DNA of 64,000 bases from Chara braunii. Its lineage: Eukaryota; Streptophyta; Charophyceae; Charales; Characeae. The notes beneath the pieces are model-generated. The model searched no databases. It worked only from the letters and a program-made list of their open reading frames with translations, and was not told where the DNA came from. A program made the translations under genes and the position numbers. Within the stretch, counting starts at the first letter, position 1, and each line of letters starts with the position of its first letter. The stretch is from the NCBI GenBank assembly GCA_003427395.1, contig BFEA01000627.1:659304-723303 (forward strand), given 5' to 3'. Below, piece by piece: positions 31,330-43,319 of the stretch.

Positions 31330-32170
31330 GATCCTAGCAATGTTCCACCTCCATCTAAATCCTAGCCACTGACTTTTAAAGCCAATTGAGGAAAAAAACA
31401 CCAACATTCTTATGGATAAAAAACCCGGATAAACAACACTTTATCCACAAGGTGGCCTAACAGATGATCACCAACCCAGAAAGCAAAAAAGGTCTAGGTC
31501 TTATAGATCCAACCCGTCAAATTCAGGTTTTACAACTCAAATGGATCATAAGATTAACCTTACAGAACAATCTCCATTCGACCCCACTAGCCGAAAATCA
31601 CATCAGAGAACTTGCACCATTCACATCGCCAACCAACATGACATACCTCTTCTAAATCTTCAACAAATCCTGGTCACTCCCGAGAAGGAAACAAAGACAA
31701 TCCGACCACGCACTCGAGGGAACCACCAACGACACCTCCCATACCAAATCCCTTTGGAAGCAAATCCTTCACACCAAACGAATCATATTCCCACAGAACG
31801 AAACATAAAGAAAAAAGACGAAGTGCTCAGACAACCCCTCTTCAGCAACCCGCTAATCAAGAATGATAAATGAGAATGTCTCCCACTCACCAAATCAAAA
31901 ACCAGATGGGGACACTGGCTAGAGAAGGGAATACGACAAATTAAACAAATATGGGATAATCCAAACAAAACCTGCAAAACAAAAAAAAAACATTTACAAG
32001 ATAAACTAAAAGGAGTACATCACCTCCAGTCCAATTTAAACCACATCGTATACTACATTCCTCTACAATGGAAATCGCTACACCCAATACCCGTGAATCC
32101 CTTAATCATTGCTTCATAGCTTGTCCAAAGGCTAAATCCCTCTGGCAAGCGTTAGAACTATAGTGGCACA
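31330..32170 (+). pseudogene. LINE ORF2 C-terminal region with zf-RVT-like motif
   Basis: QMITNPESKKGLGLIDPTRQ (31461-31520) and LKWIIRLT match the W--V--PK--GGLGL-D and KW--R motifs after the reverse transcriptase thumb. LNHCFIACPKAKSLWQAL (about 32101-32154) matches the zf-RVT His/Cys motif. Frames are interrupted throughout. Confidence 0.75.
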
Positions 32171-32399
32171 AAATCTTAGATTCGCCCCTCCTAATCAACC
32201 CAGCGACACTATTTCTCGACCTTAAATAATCACCCCCGCTCAAAAGCTTTGAAGCCTTCCTTTCCTCCCAAATAAAGAAAAGTACCCTCTGGGCCATATG
32301 GAAAAATAGATGCGACAAGACCTTCGATGACCGACTCACCACCCCGGAAAACCCACTCATCACCGTAAAACAACTAATAGACACCTAAGTTCACGCCCT

Positions 32400-33490
32400 C
32401 TGGAAGAAGCAACTCATTCCCACTGACCCCGACAAAAAACTGAAATAATCAAAAAAATTATCAACCTCTGATTTCTGGCTGGGGAAACTACTTTATGTTT
32501 TCGAAATGCTCTGCAATCTTTCACCGTATGGATTTCCGGATATTTCAACAACTTCATGCACGGGTCTTTCGTAGACACCTTGCCTGGGGTCGACAAAGAA
32601 TCAAACATAATTACTTCCCTGAGAAATTTTTCACAGTAAGAAATACCAAAACAATTGGGTTTGGTACGACTCTTACATGTCCAAGGCCACGAAGTGGCAG
32701 CGGAGCCAGTTCAATCTTATTCAATTGAGTTGGATCAAAAAGAGTTGCAAGCACGAAGGGGTCCATGGTATACTTGACACAATTAACAATGACAAGATAA
32801 TCCTTAAAATTTGGCTAACCATAACACAGACACAAAGCGCCTTTGCGACTCCCCTTACCCACACAATCATCACCAAACCATCCACTGACCACTAATCCAC
32901 AACCAGACCGGTAAATAGCCCTCTCTTCTCAACAAACCCACTCCTCCCCCACCGCTAAGCTACCGTCTTCGCATCACCATACTCTCCACCCATCTCTGCC
33001 ACACCACCCATTACACTACACCTAGCCAACCCCCCCCAACCCAGCCATCTTATAAGCCTCAGCATCTATCCTACGAGGAATGCCTCCATCACAAATAGAC
33101 CCCTCCCCACCTTCAAGCGAAAACCAGATTTCAAACCAGCCCCAACAACCACAACAGGTGTAACCAACAGCCATAGCATAGAAACGACCACCAGGTACAA
33201 ACCACAGTCAAAGATGCATTAAGCGAGGGTTTAGGGTTTTAGCACCATTTATATAAAATAACAGCAGATTCCCAATAGAATAGGCTAAACTTAGGCAGGG
33301 GTGAAGGGTGGTGCAGCCTTCCTTCGGAACTAATCAATGTTGTCCTTCAAACCTCCACACCATAAGGGGGGGGAGCGTGAGTGAGTACTCATTGTAATCC
33401 TTTACGACTTGCCGGTAGAATAGGAACCGGACTGACGCTCCCAAGAATGGAAAAGGAGCCAGAACCCTGTGGTTCTATTTAAAAAAAAAA
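32400..33490 (+). other. LINE 3' region / 3' UTR
   Basis: The 32400-33300 part is A/C-rich with short broken frames and no domain I recognise. The last 80 bases (from about 33405) recur at 36474 and end in a short A run at 33481-33490. Confidence 0.55.
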
Positions 33491-33499
33491 GATAAAAGG

Positions 33500-36470
33500 C
33501 CGAGTCCTAAAAATTTATTGGACTGGCTGCGTGCTGGTTAGAAGAATCTTAAAACTTGGGCTTTCAGGACTAGTCCTAAGAGTTATCCCACAGCCAGTTT
33601 CATATATATACATTGAGCCGTGCCTCCGATATCCGCCCAGCGTCGTCGTGTGTCAACGGGGCACAGGGATGTCAACCACAGACGACTGAAGGGTGGGACA
33701 AAACAAAGCACGCGGCGAAACGTTTTCAAAAAATTGAATTTGAATTCCCAGTTGGCCGGGCAAAAGGGCGATTGGAGGGTGTCAGGCATCCACCGATGAT
33801 GTACAAAGACGTTACCCAAGGAGTGTGCAGGGAGGCGTGGTTGTGTTTCGCATGTCGATTCCCCCCAGCTGTGCACGGTGTGTGATGTTTTCGAAGGCGG
33901 CGAGCACATTCCGGCAACGTCGAAGTCGAGCATGGGCAGAAGGATGTTCTCAAAGGCTCACGAAGGAGTCCACTATAATATAATGCCAGAAATCTCCCAA
34001 GGAGTGTGCAGGGAGGCGTGGTTGTGTTTCGCATGTCGATTCCCCCCAGCTGTGCACGGTGTGTGATGTTTTCGAAGGCGGCGAGCACATTCCGGCAACG
34101 TCGAAGTCGAGCATGGGCAGAAGCTCGGCAATGGCCGGCAACGTCGAAGTCGAGCACGGGCAGAAGGTCGGCAATGGAGATGGGTGTTGGTGGCGGTGGC
34201 CATATGTTGTCTGCTGAGAGCGGCACGCGGTAGTGGCGGTGATGATCTTTGTTCTGGACGCAGAAAGGAAGAGGGTGTCCACATCCCACGGTGTGCGTCT
34301 GGGGTTGCGCAAGCGCAGGACTTTGTTGCAGCATGTAGGTGAGGTGCCGGATTGCGCAGCACCATCGGAAGCCCTTGTGCAGCTGTGTGAGGCACTGTCC
34401 TGCGGGGTCGTCCAGCGTGCAACCCCGAGATCGTGGATCAAGCGACGAACTGGTGGCACGTGGACTGATCTTCTTGTATGCGATGACACCACACACATAT
34501 ATTTTCAAAGCAGAGGTGGACCAAGGCGTGGACGCGATGATGCTGAGATGGTGGATCCAGCGATGGACTGGCAGCAGCCTGAGACAACAAACAAGAACAC
34601 GACAACGACGAACAGCAGCAGTGGAATCCTCCGATTGACGTCGGCCATGAATCATGAACATAGATGTGCACATACCACCTGATTGACCACTGCAGGATCC
34701 AGCATGCCGACAAGGATGTCCACGAGGACAATGTGGCACCATGATGAGAAGACACAGGCAGGTGTGAGAACGCAGTAGTTTGGATTCCTACCGTTGGCCC
34801 TTGTTGTCCTCCCGCAGATCGCCCAAGGTGGCGGTGACACAACGGCCCTTCTTTCCCCCTCCAAGCCTTCCGCACCGAACGGTCGACTAGAGCGTGGCCA
34901 TGACACTACATGACCTCACCTGCGGGAAACCCCGCCCCAACGGCTACTGGTTCTCGCAGTCGCCATCGTCCCGCAGCTGAAGGCCTGCAATGTCTATGCA
35001 GTGGCCCCATGGACAACTTCTGCACCACTGAATGGTGGACATTCATGTGGTGCATGCATCACCGAAGCTCCGCGAAACAAGGACTCCCAAATTTTACAGC
35101 TTCTTGCGAGGAGCTCTATTTTTCCAGTCGATTTTGCCTGGGGATTCCAATAATTTTTTAGGAATGCTCCTTATGCTGTTTTCACAATTTTCTTCACAAT
35201 TTCGTTTTTAGGAAGCTTTTAACCACAATGCATTCCTAAATATGGGCATTTTTAGGTGTCTAACGAGACGCTCAGGCTTGGATCCCACAAGGCACTTTCA
35301 ACGAAAAATCGGAGACCATGTGTCGTTCATGGCCATCTTCTTTCGAAGGCTGCCGATGCTGCTCCTGGTCATCATTTTGCTTGTCCTTCTCGTCATGTTC
35401 CACATCTGCATCCTGGGCAGGCTGCCTGGGCGCACACACAAGAGGTGCTCTACGAAGGACATCATCATGGACAGACGGCAGGCGAAGAACTCCGCAACCC
35501 ATGGCGCAGCACACCTGAAAGACAGCCTCGCAGATGGCGGCGGTGTCCAACCCTTCCACCCGCATACACTGCATCATCTTCCTCCTCCGCGCACGGATCT
35601 GTGCTTTCATTTTCCCCACCGTCCTCTCCACCTAACAACAGAAAAGGATAGCGTTAACCACCCCAGCCACTGCCATCCTTCCGCCATCGTCAGATTTGGA
35701 CGCTCGTCATTGCCGGCGCCCTCCATCCCCAAGCAGGCTGCAGAAGACATCGGGGTCAGCGACCACCACAGACTCCATCGACGTTCCACCGGACGAGCAA
35801 ACCGCACCGCTTAATTCGGATGATGATTAGGCAACCAAGAGTCTGTTGCCAGCCTGCACGACGCACTCTGCTACTCTCCGCACAGACGCACCCCGAGGAC
35901 AACCGCGATGACATCTTCCCATGGGCCATCTTCCTGGACTCGCCGAACGCAGCACTCATGCTGACCCCGCCACTGCGCACTGGAAGGATCTTCCTTTCCG
36001 ACATCCTCCACAGGCCGCAGCAGCCACAAGCCGATCCGCCTTCACCCGAACAGCGTTATTCGAATTTTGAATTTCAAACCGAGACGTCGGTGCATTTCAA
36101 TTTTTTTTTTCCAGGCTGGCTGCCAAGATTCAAATTTTCCCGCCTCTCGGAGCTGGACCACGCCCGTCCACACGGACAAGAGCCCATGGACCAGTTATCC
36201 CCCCCCCCCCCCCCTTTCCTCGCGGTCGACAATAATTTTATGTGATCGGCCGAGGGCCCGGCATAGGAATTCTCCTTGGGCGGCCCCCCCACGGATGAGT
36301 GGAACAACGGAAGAAATTCTCTCAGGTGACCCTAAGGAAAAATCCTTAGGCCCCTAGGACGACCTGACGAGTGTTTAACAAGCCCCTTATTCCCCCCAAC
36401 CACACACACACAAACCCTCCCTCCGCTTGCCTGCCCACACTTACACTTTCGGGGCGTGCGCAAGTCCAAT
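33500..36470. other. GC-rich intergenic region with no recognised gene
   Basis: Several long frames are open on both strands (for example 34742-33726 minus, 34233-34682 plus, 35242-35814 plus), as expected of GC-rich DNA, but none matches a family I know. The plus frame at 34233-34682 contains WIKRRTGGTWTDLLVCDD, which might be a remnant of a multicopy gene or transposase; this is weak. The strongest structure is the duplication at 33815-34121. Confidence 0.35.
33815..34121. repeat. Direct duplication of ~125 bp, offset 181 bp
   Basis: The block starting CCCAAGGAGTGTGCAGGGAG at 33815 recurs at 33996, nearly identical through GTCGAAGTCGAGCATGGGCA. A shorter third echo (CGGCAACGTCGAAGTCGAGC) lies at about 34136-34160. 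Confidence 0.85.
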
Positions 36471-36473
36471 GAT

Positions 36474-36577
36474 GTAATTCTGCCTTTATGACTTGCTGGG
36501 GGAATAGGAACCGGACTGACGCTCCACAGAGTGGATATGGAGCCAGGACCATAAGGACCTGTTTTATAAAAAAACAA
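36474..36577 (+). mobile_element. 5'-truncated copy of the LINE 3' end
   Basis: It shares TGACTTGC-GG--GAATAGGAACCGGACTGACGCTCC and GGAGCCAG-ACC with 33408-33480 and ends in an A-rich tail. Strong 5' truncation is typical of LINE insertions. Confidence 0.75.
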
Positions 36578-36967
36578 ACAAACTATGCATTCGCTCATAA
36601 ACCGGCACCAAGCAGAATCCTCTGGTCCCTAGGCCCACTCCCAAATAGAGTCCATCTCACCCTCTTTCATCCCTGCAGTGTTGTTCACCCAGCTGCTCAT
36701 GCCACTCCTTCCCCTCTTTTTCTTTCCCGGTTCCCGACATTCTCCCCTCTTCTCCCTTGTCCTTTACCCCCTCTCCTCCCCAACCTATCAACAGTCGAGT
36801 GAACATTCCGAGTGTTTCACTCCACAGACTGAGACCCAACAGCTTCATATCCGGTCCAGTCTTGTCGAGTCAGGAAACTGCTCAGTATATATGTCCAGTC
36901 AATGGTCTATATCGCAATAAATGACAGATATGACCAGCACGAGCATAACGGTGTCAACCCCCAAAAT

Positions 36968-37409
36968 GTGGTCGTAGTACATGTGCCAGCCAGGGCGGTT
37001 CGTCATGAATGCATTGGTCCTCGAGCGGCAGGAGGGTGGATCCTACCAAGTCCCAGCACATGTAGGGCTGCACTTGGGGCAAGCACTGCAGTTCAGGTCA
37101 GCTTATCCTGGGAGGCCAGAGACTGGCAGCAGGCTGGACAAACTTTGAGAGAGGAATACGAGTTGTACATACTATTTGTACTTCCCAAATATGTGGCCGT
37201 ATATGTGCGAGCAAGGGCGGTTTGTCATGAATGAATTGGTCCTCAAGCAGCAGGACGGTTGATCCTACCGCGTCCCAGCACATGTACGGCCACACTTTGG
37301 GGAAGCACTGTGGTTTCAGTAAGCTTGTACTGTGAGTCCAAAGATCGCCAGCAGGGAGGACAAACTTTGAGAGACTCGGAGACTTGTACGATACTACTTG
37401 TACATAGAG
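36968..37409. repeat. 222-bp tandem duplication, diverged
   Basis: Unit 1 (36968-37190) and unit 2 (37191-37409) share AGGGCGGTT-GTCATGAATG, TCCCAGCACATGTA-GG, GGACAAACTTTGAGAGA and a TTGTAC-TACT-TTGTAC end. Offset at AGGGCGG is 222 bp. Confidence 0.75.
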
Positions 37410-37485
37410 CAGTTGGCTTCGTTCTCCGTACCAGTTGACTCCTTGCAGTTACAGACAGATCGATAGTACAATACATCACATGTCG

Positions 37486-37655
37486 TGAAATGGAGAAAAA
37501 GAACATGAGCACCAACAACAGCAGAAGCGAAGAACAGCACAGGACTGCACGCGTACACCAGCGAACGACATGAAATGGAGAAGAAGAACATGAGCACCAA
37601 AAATAGCAGAAGAGAAAAAACAGCATAGGACTGCATGCAGACACCGGCAAACGAC
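37486..37655. repeat. 85-bp tandem duplication
   Basis: TGAAATGGAGAA-AAGAACATGAGCACCAA begins at both 37486 and 37571; the two units are similar through to GGCAAACGACG. Confidence 0.8.
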
Positions 37656-38023
37656 GACTGACAAAAATGACCCTGACAGAAAGAGCTCGGGTGAGACGAA
37701 ACAACCATGTGAAGAACAGCAACGAGGTTCAGTCAGGGGAAAAGAGGGGGAAAAAGAATAGCCAAGAGCTGAAGACATGTGATAGGGTGTCGCTCCACTG
37801 CACAACATTCTAAATGCATCTTGAGCTGGGACTGGTCGCAATACATTCAAAATGCACCTGGCCACTGAAAAAAAAAGGTCAAGATACGTGTCGAATGTTG
37901 AGCAGTGCGAGAGAGGCACCTAATCCAGGTCCATTCACGTGGAAAATGGAATGCGATCGACACAGAGAAACGGAGTAATGAAAAAATAGACAATGGCAAA
38001 GAAAGGGAGGGAGCAGACAAACT

Positions 38024-38095
38024 GACCTAGCTCAGTTGGTACACCCATGAACTGTTGAAATGCAGACCCAAGTTCGAATACAGATGCAATCAGTT
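38024..38095 (+). mobile_element. tRNA-derived SINE-like unit (family T), copy 2
   Basis: TAGCTCAGTTGG (38028-38039) is a perfect A box, followed by TACACCCATGAACTGTTG as in copy 1 and AGTTCGAATA (38071-38080) as B box. About 85% alike to 23333-23386. Confidence 0.6.
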
Positions 38096-38129
38096 GAGCA
38101 GAAACAAGGAAGGAGTACGAATGAGGCAC

Positions 38130-38287
<158 letters not shown>

Positions 38288-38289
38288 AG

Positions 38290-39404
38290 AAAAAAGACAA
38301 GTGCAGCACAGGAAAAGCGCAACCAGAAGGAAAGACACCCATACAGAGATGGGAGGAATGAGGAGAACAAACACAGCGAGCAAGCCTGGAAGTAGAAGAA
38401 GAAAAAGACGGCAAGCAAATACACACGTGCGAGTGGCACATCAAATCACTTTTGCAGCTGTACTCCCACAGCTCACATTCAAAAGCCGAGATCGACTGGA
38501 CCAGGTGGGCAAGCAGTGGCGTTAAGGGGGCGAAAAGTTGCCGAAAACAGGATAATATCGTCTATCATCTATTATATAGGTCGGGTTTGCAAAAGATTAG
38601 ACGAGTCTTCTGACTCAGTTGCAAGCCTGACAGACCCAAGAGGTGGTCCCCTCTTGAGGGAAAAAAACAAACAAACCATTTCGGCATTTTATTAAAGCTT
38701 AAGAAATTGAATAAAATGAAGACAGCCACTTGCAGCGCAGGCTATATACCTCATGAACCGCTGAGATCAGCCCTCGGCCAGTTCATGTCCGTTACAACCA
38801 AAATTGGAAGGGCACCGCGCTTAACCAGAAGCCACCCATGCTCCAAAGGGACCAAAGCTGTGAAAAAGACGAGGGGTCTGGGGGAGTGGGTGGTTTTTCT
38901 GGAAACAGGGTGCGCATGCATGCATGTAGTAGTGGACTCATGTCCCTTATTCCTTCTGCCTACCCTCAGTATTTCCTTCCTTCCTTCCTTCCTTCCTTCC
39001 ATGTAATGCAGAATATCCGTGGCCCACAAAGAACCAAAGTACAACAAGTCCATCCGATCACGGCAATAACGTACACCCCCAATTGAATTTGAATTCCTGG
39101 ACATAATTTGCTGACTAGCAGTCGACCCCCTAAAACCTTGCAGAACCCGATGACGAGGTCTGCACAACTGGGCCCCATTCCCAGAGTCCCAGACCGGGAC
39201 CAGGTAATTTGCCCGTACCAGGCAGGGCAATCTGCACAACACCCACCACGTAAGTTCAGCTGCTAGCTGTACCAATGCGGGGTAGGCTAGAATTCCCTGC
39301 AGGGGGAGCAATTTTTCATGGTTCCAAACGATTGCGGGTCCAGCTTTGACGAACCATATGAATGCAAATTTCCAGGCAACAAAAAAGATAACGAAGAACG
39401 GAGG

Positions 39405-39441
<37 letters not shown>

Positions 39442-40230
39442 ATCAATAAGAGGAATCACAGGGCGCCTTTCACAGAGTAAGCCATGAGAAGTAATTTCTT
39501 CCTCCTCAATATAATCGTCCAGTTCGTCCTACCTACCTACTATCCCGAAGAATATTTGCGATTTTCGACAAATGGCTCTCCTCTTCGCGGATTCAAGGGC
39601 TCAATTTGTGGACATCCGCATCATAATGGGCTGTTTATTTGAACAAATAAACCGCCTGCACGTCTGCCACCACTTGTGTACATTTTTTTTCTCCAAGGGA
39701 TGACAGAGACACAGATTTGGCGAGAAACATCTACACAAACGAATGAACTAAGACCACCATCTCCTAACGTCAGTCGGCGGACAAGCCGATCAGGCAAACT
39801 GCCCACTTCCAACTGCACACCCTCGGAACAAGGGATTAACGCTTTCCACCCATCTCTCACACGAATCCATGGCCACTACGCCTCTCTCGGAGACATATGA
39901 ACCTTTATGGCAACCGAGCTGAAGCATCGGTCTGTTCATCTTCATCTTCATTCTTGACCTACACACCGACTCTTCCAAGTGCACGCCAAGCTGCTGTCGG
40001 CACAGTGGGATGGGGAAGAAAACGGCATCCCGCCCCCAGGGAAAATTGTGCAGTGCCACTGTACAGACAACGAAACCAGGAAATGATGTGGTCCCTGGCA
40101 TCAGGAGGAGAAGATGAAAAAACAGCCATGCCACCGTGCCCCCTTTACAGATGATACATGCGATTACATGCGCATCGATGGGATGAGCATTAAGCAAAGC
40201 ATCCCAGCTGCAGCAAGCCTACCTGAGAAG
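38290..40230. other. Downstream flank of the ubinuclein gene
   Basis: A TTCC tract (38973-39000) and a 35-A run (39405-39439). On the minus strand an AATAAA within a small palindrome near 39632-39651 is a possible polyadenylation signal, about 600 bp beyond the stop codon. No other gene recognised. Confidence 0.4.
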
Positions 40231-41229
40231 TCAAGCCGATGCTGGAATAGGAGTGGGAGAGAGTTGCTTGGATGGAGATGAGGACGAACGTTTGATGTTA
40301 TTTCCGGGGCCAGCACTCGAAACACCTGTCACATCCCGGCCATCCTCGTGCAGTCCGGTGCTTTGACTCTGAGGTGGTGTACCAGGCTGCACCGGGAAAC
40401 TCGCAGTCACATTCCAGGCTGGAGCAGCTTCTCTACCAAGACCCACCATACCTGCTGCATTATGGACGAATGCCTGAGATTGCGATACTCGAGTTGCACT
40501 TGAAGGCCTGCTTCCAGGGTTACTTCCCATTGCGCGTGAAACATCCGCCACGGATGAAGTTTGCACTCCGGCAGCAGGGGGGCTGTTCCCGGTGGTGAAT
40601 CCACCACTCGCACCGCCGTGCGGAACTTTGTCTATGCCAACACCTGCATTCGGAGTCTCGACCACAACTACTTTCCTCTTTTTTCGCACGGGCAGCAAAG
40701 AGATCTTCTTCTTCTTTATTGCAGGTTTGTCAGATTCAACAAAACTGGGCCCGACATCGCAAGTCCCTCTACTTGGTGCTGCACATCCTGATGCCAGAAT
40801 TCCGGCGCCTCCGGGAACGTCACTCCTCACCTCTCGCTGCCATGCGCCACCTCCACTCCCACTCCCACTTGCACCTTCTGCTTCTTCAAGATGAAACGAT
40901 CTGGTGAACGTATCTCCACCAGGTGTGGTCTCCCTGAATCCCACCGTCTCTCTGCTAGTACCCACGTCTCCCTCAGCTTCCATCCATTCACTGCTTCCTC
41001 CTCCTCCTAGTACTACTACTGCTCCTCCCGATCCTCCACCACCTCCTCCTCCTCCCTGGAAAGCCTTCCGCCGTTTTGCCTGCCCAGACTTGGAGTCGTC
41101 GCTGCCTTTCTTATGACTCTTCCCAGCACCTGATAGAAGTCTCTCCTGCTGATGACGAAGGTTTACCCGCTGAATGGCCTCCTTTATACCCTTGTTGTCC
41201 ATCCACCCAGTTGGCCACATTGCACTCAA
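40231..41229 (-). CDS. UBN: UBN exon H (WP-GWMDN segment and disordered C-terminus)
   Basis: Acceptor GTGGTGGCTCAG before 41229; stop TGA at 40233-40231. It starts LSAMWPTGWMDNKGIKEAIQ, the hallmark end of the middle domain, then a Lys-rich patch, poly-Gly, and a long Ser/Pro/Gly-rich tail with a basic KKKKISLLPVRKKRKV stretch that could be a nuclear localisation signal. A donor-like CAG|GTAGG lies just past the stop, so a 3' UTR intron is possible. Confidence 0.85.
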   Translation of the reverse strand: MSAMWPTGWMDNKGIKEAIQRVNLRHQQERLLSGAGKSHKKGSDDSKSGQAKRRKAFQGGGGGGGGSGGAVVVLGGGGSSEWMEAEGDVGTSRETVGFRETTPGGDTFTRSFHLEEAEGASGSGSGGGAWQREVRSDVPGGAGILASGCAAPSRGTCDVGPSFVESDKPAIKKKKISLLPVRKKRKVVVVETPNAGVGIDKVPHGGASGGFTTGNSPPAAGVQTSSVADVSRAMGSNPGSRPSSATRVSQSQAFVHNAAGMVGLGREAAPAWNVTASFPVQPGTPPQSQSTGLHEDGRDVTGVSSAGPGNNIKRSSSSPSKQLSPTPIPASA

Positions 41230-43237
41230 CTGAGCCACCACACAGATACGAACACAGTTCAACACACACACCGCAAACCAAAAAACTGGCAGTATCAGCA
41301 TTGACGCACTCACAATGCAGGTTTATGTGGAAGGTTGCTGTGCTACCACAAAGTGAATGGGAGGTGAATGGAAGGTCCAGACCCAGAAGACTCAGTCTTG
41401 TCAGTACCTCCCTCACTGCACTCCCCAAATGCTCATCAGAGCCCATGACTTGTACATTGTGTGAAGTGCACTTCCATTCAAGAATGTACACACATTTGGA
41501 GATAGATGTGTGGACGAGTTTGTGGCTTTCTGATCATTCATGTATTCATGTTACCTTATGGCCACCACCACATAGGGTGGCTATGGTACCTCATGGCCTG
41601 TTCACATGACACACTGGAAGCCATCAAAAGGTATGGCTCCTTATACACCATGCCATTGTGGCACTGGAAGAGATGTAAGAAAGGGGGCGGAAGGGATTGT
41701 TGGCTTCTATGCCCTTGGCTTTCAGCCCCTCTTGACTGGTACACTAAGTCTGCTTTCCTCCATCTCTTCTCCCCTCCTCCTACTCCTCCTAATCCTTCAG
41801 CTGGTTATCCTCCTCACCGCATTACGCCTCTTTGTGATCCTTCTGCTGCATCGTCAACATACTCTCCTTCATCCAATGGCATGGCGTCAACTGGAGACTG
41901 ATACACAATCTCCCTTTCTCCAACCCTCTTCCCTCCTCCTCCTCCTCCTCCTCCCCCCCTCCTCCACCCATCCCTTCCCTCTGCATCCTTGTCATCCTCC
42001 TGCCGGTCCTTGGCATACTCTCTTCCTTCCAGTGTTCTGGAGTCCCATTACCCTCTGACAACCGTCTTGCCACGAACACAACACACACTGATCATGAACG
42101 TACTCGAGCTATCTTTCTAGTTCGATACGGTCATGATCGGGATGCCTTGCGTTCGGGAAAAGGTGGTGGTAATCTGCCACTCATCCCCTAACCTCCTCCT
42201 CACCCTCCGCCTTCCCTTCTCCAAGTGATAATGCTCCCAGTGATCCTGCTATTCTACTGGGGCTTCATGTGGCCCCCAAGTGCTCCTGCTGCTGCCCTTC
42301 TTCCTCATCCATAGCACTGCTTTCCTTCTCTCCCTCTCAATGGGTGTCCTGCTGCAGCCGGTGGGTGGCTCATATCCCCTTCCCGAACCCCCACCTCGTA
42401 TATCAGCTACGTCTCATTCCGTAATCTTCCCAAGGCAGGTGTACCCCCCATTATCTGGAGGCTACCTGGCTTGGACGGGTGCTTCCCGCCAGTCCTCTCC
42501 CCCTCACTGATGTCCAGCTGCGGCCGGTGGCTCTCATCCCCTGCTTGGCCTCCCACCTCGTTATTCCCTATCGTGGGTCTAGTATATCAGAAACATCGCA
42601 TTCCACACTCTTCCCAAGGCAGAAGGTGCACCCCCTGTTATCTGGCAGCCACGTGGCTTGTGATGGCTGCTTACCGCCAGTCCATTCACAACATATGAAT
42701 GCATCATGTTGTTGCTACCGTCTTCCAGCCGATTAGAGCGCCTAGTCATTATTGCTGCACCTGGACTGAAAGTTGCTCAAAATATGGCGATAATGATCGG
42801 GTGCTCTATTTGGGCGAAGACAGTAGGAGCACAATCCACGATATCGAACGCTGCAAAACAGTTCAGTTGTTAGTGACAGCGAAAAGGCATACAAAAATGC
42901 GTCAAGGACTTCGTCATTGTAGCAATCACTACTTGTCTGACTGATTGCAACGATAAGGAGGCATGAACATCAGAGATGTCGAGTCTCTACAATCTGCCGT
43001 TGCCTCTAAATACCTGTGTCTCTCTAAGCATCTAGGGTTTCTGAGTCTCCCTAAGCAATTGCCTCTATGTCTCTCTATCTCTAAGTCATTGGTTTTGCCT
43101 CTGGGTGTCAACTTCTTACTGACCTCTTTGTACAGTTTCCTCAGCCTTGATCCCTTGTGCTCGTCCATATCCTGCACAAGCCATCCACAACGACAAGAAC
43201 GCATGTCTGTGTCAGAAAAGAGAGAGAGAACGAGAGC

Positions 43238-43319
<82 letters not shown>

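Larger units (their letters stand above)
25396..33490 (+). mobile_element. Nearly full-length LINE (non-LTR retrotransposon), inactive
   Basis: About 8.1 kb in the order expected of an L1-like element: tandem 5' monomers, ORF1 ending in a CCHC knuckle, ORF2 with AP-endonuclease, reverse transcriptase and a terminal zinc-binding region, then a 3' UTR with a short poly(A) at 33481-33490. All frames are broken many times and the catalytic FADD motif is altered. Its A-rich composition contrasts with the GC-rich host genes. A second copy of the 3' end lies at 36474. Confidence 0.88.
36590..38020. other. Intergenic with two tandem duplications
   Basis: No coding similarity. It contains the 222-bp and 85-bp tandem duplications listed separately. 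Confidence 0.45.

Noticed and set aside
33228-33240. Telomere-like GGGTTTAGGG word
   Set aside because: A single short occurrence inside the LINE 3' region; no array.
33726-34742. A 338-codon minus-strand frame
   Set aside because: GC-rich DNA keeps several frames open here, the frame crosses the direct duplication, and no family is recognisable.
38751-39446. A 231-codon minus-strand frame
   Set aside because: It starts in a poly(A)/poly(T) tract, crosses a TTCC microsatellite and shows no recognisable domain.
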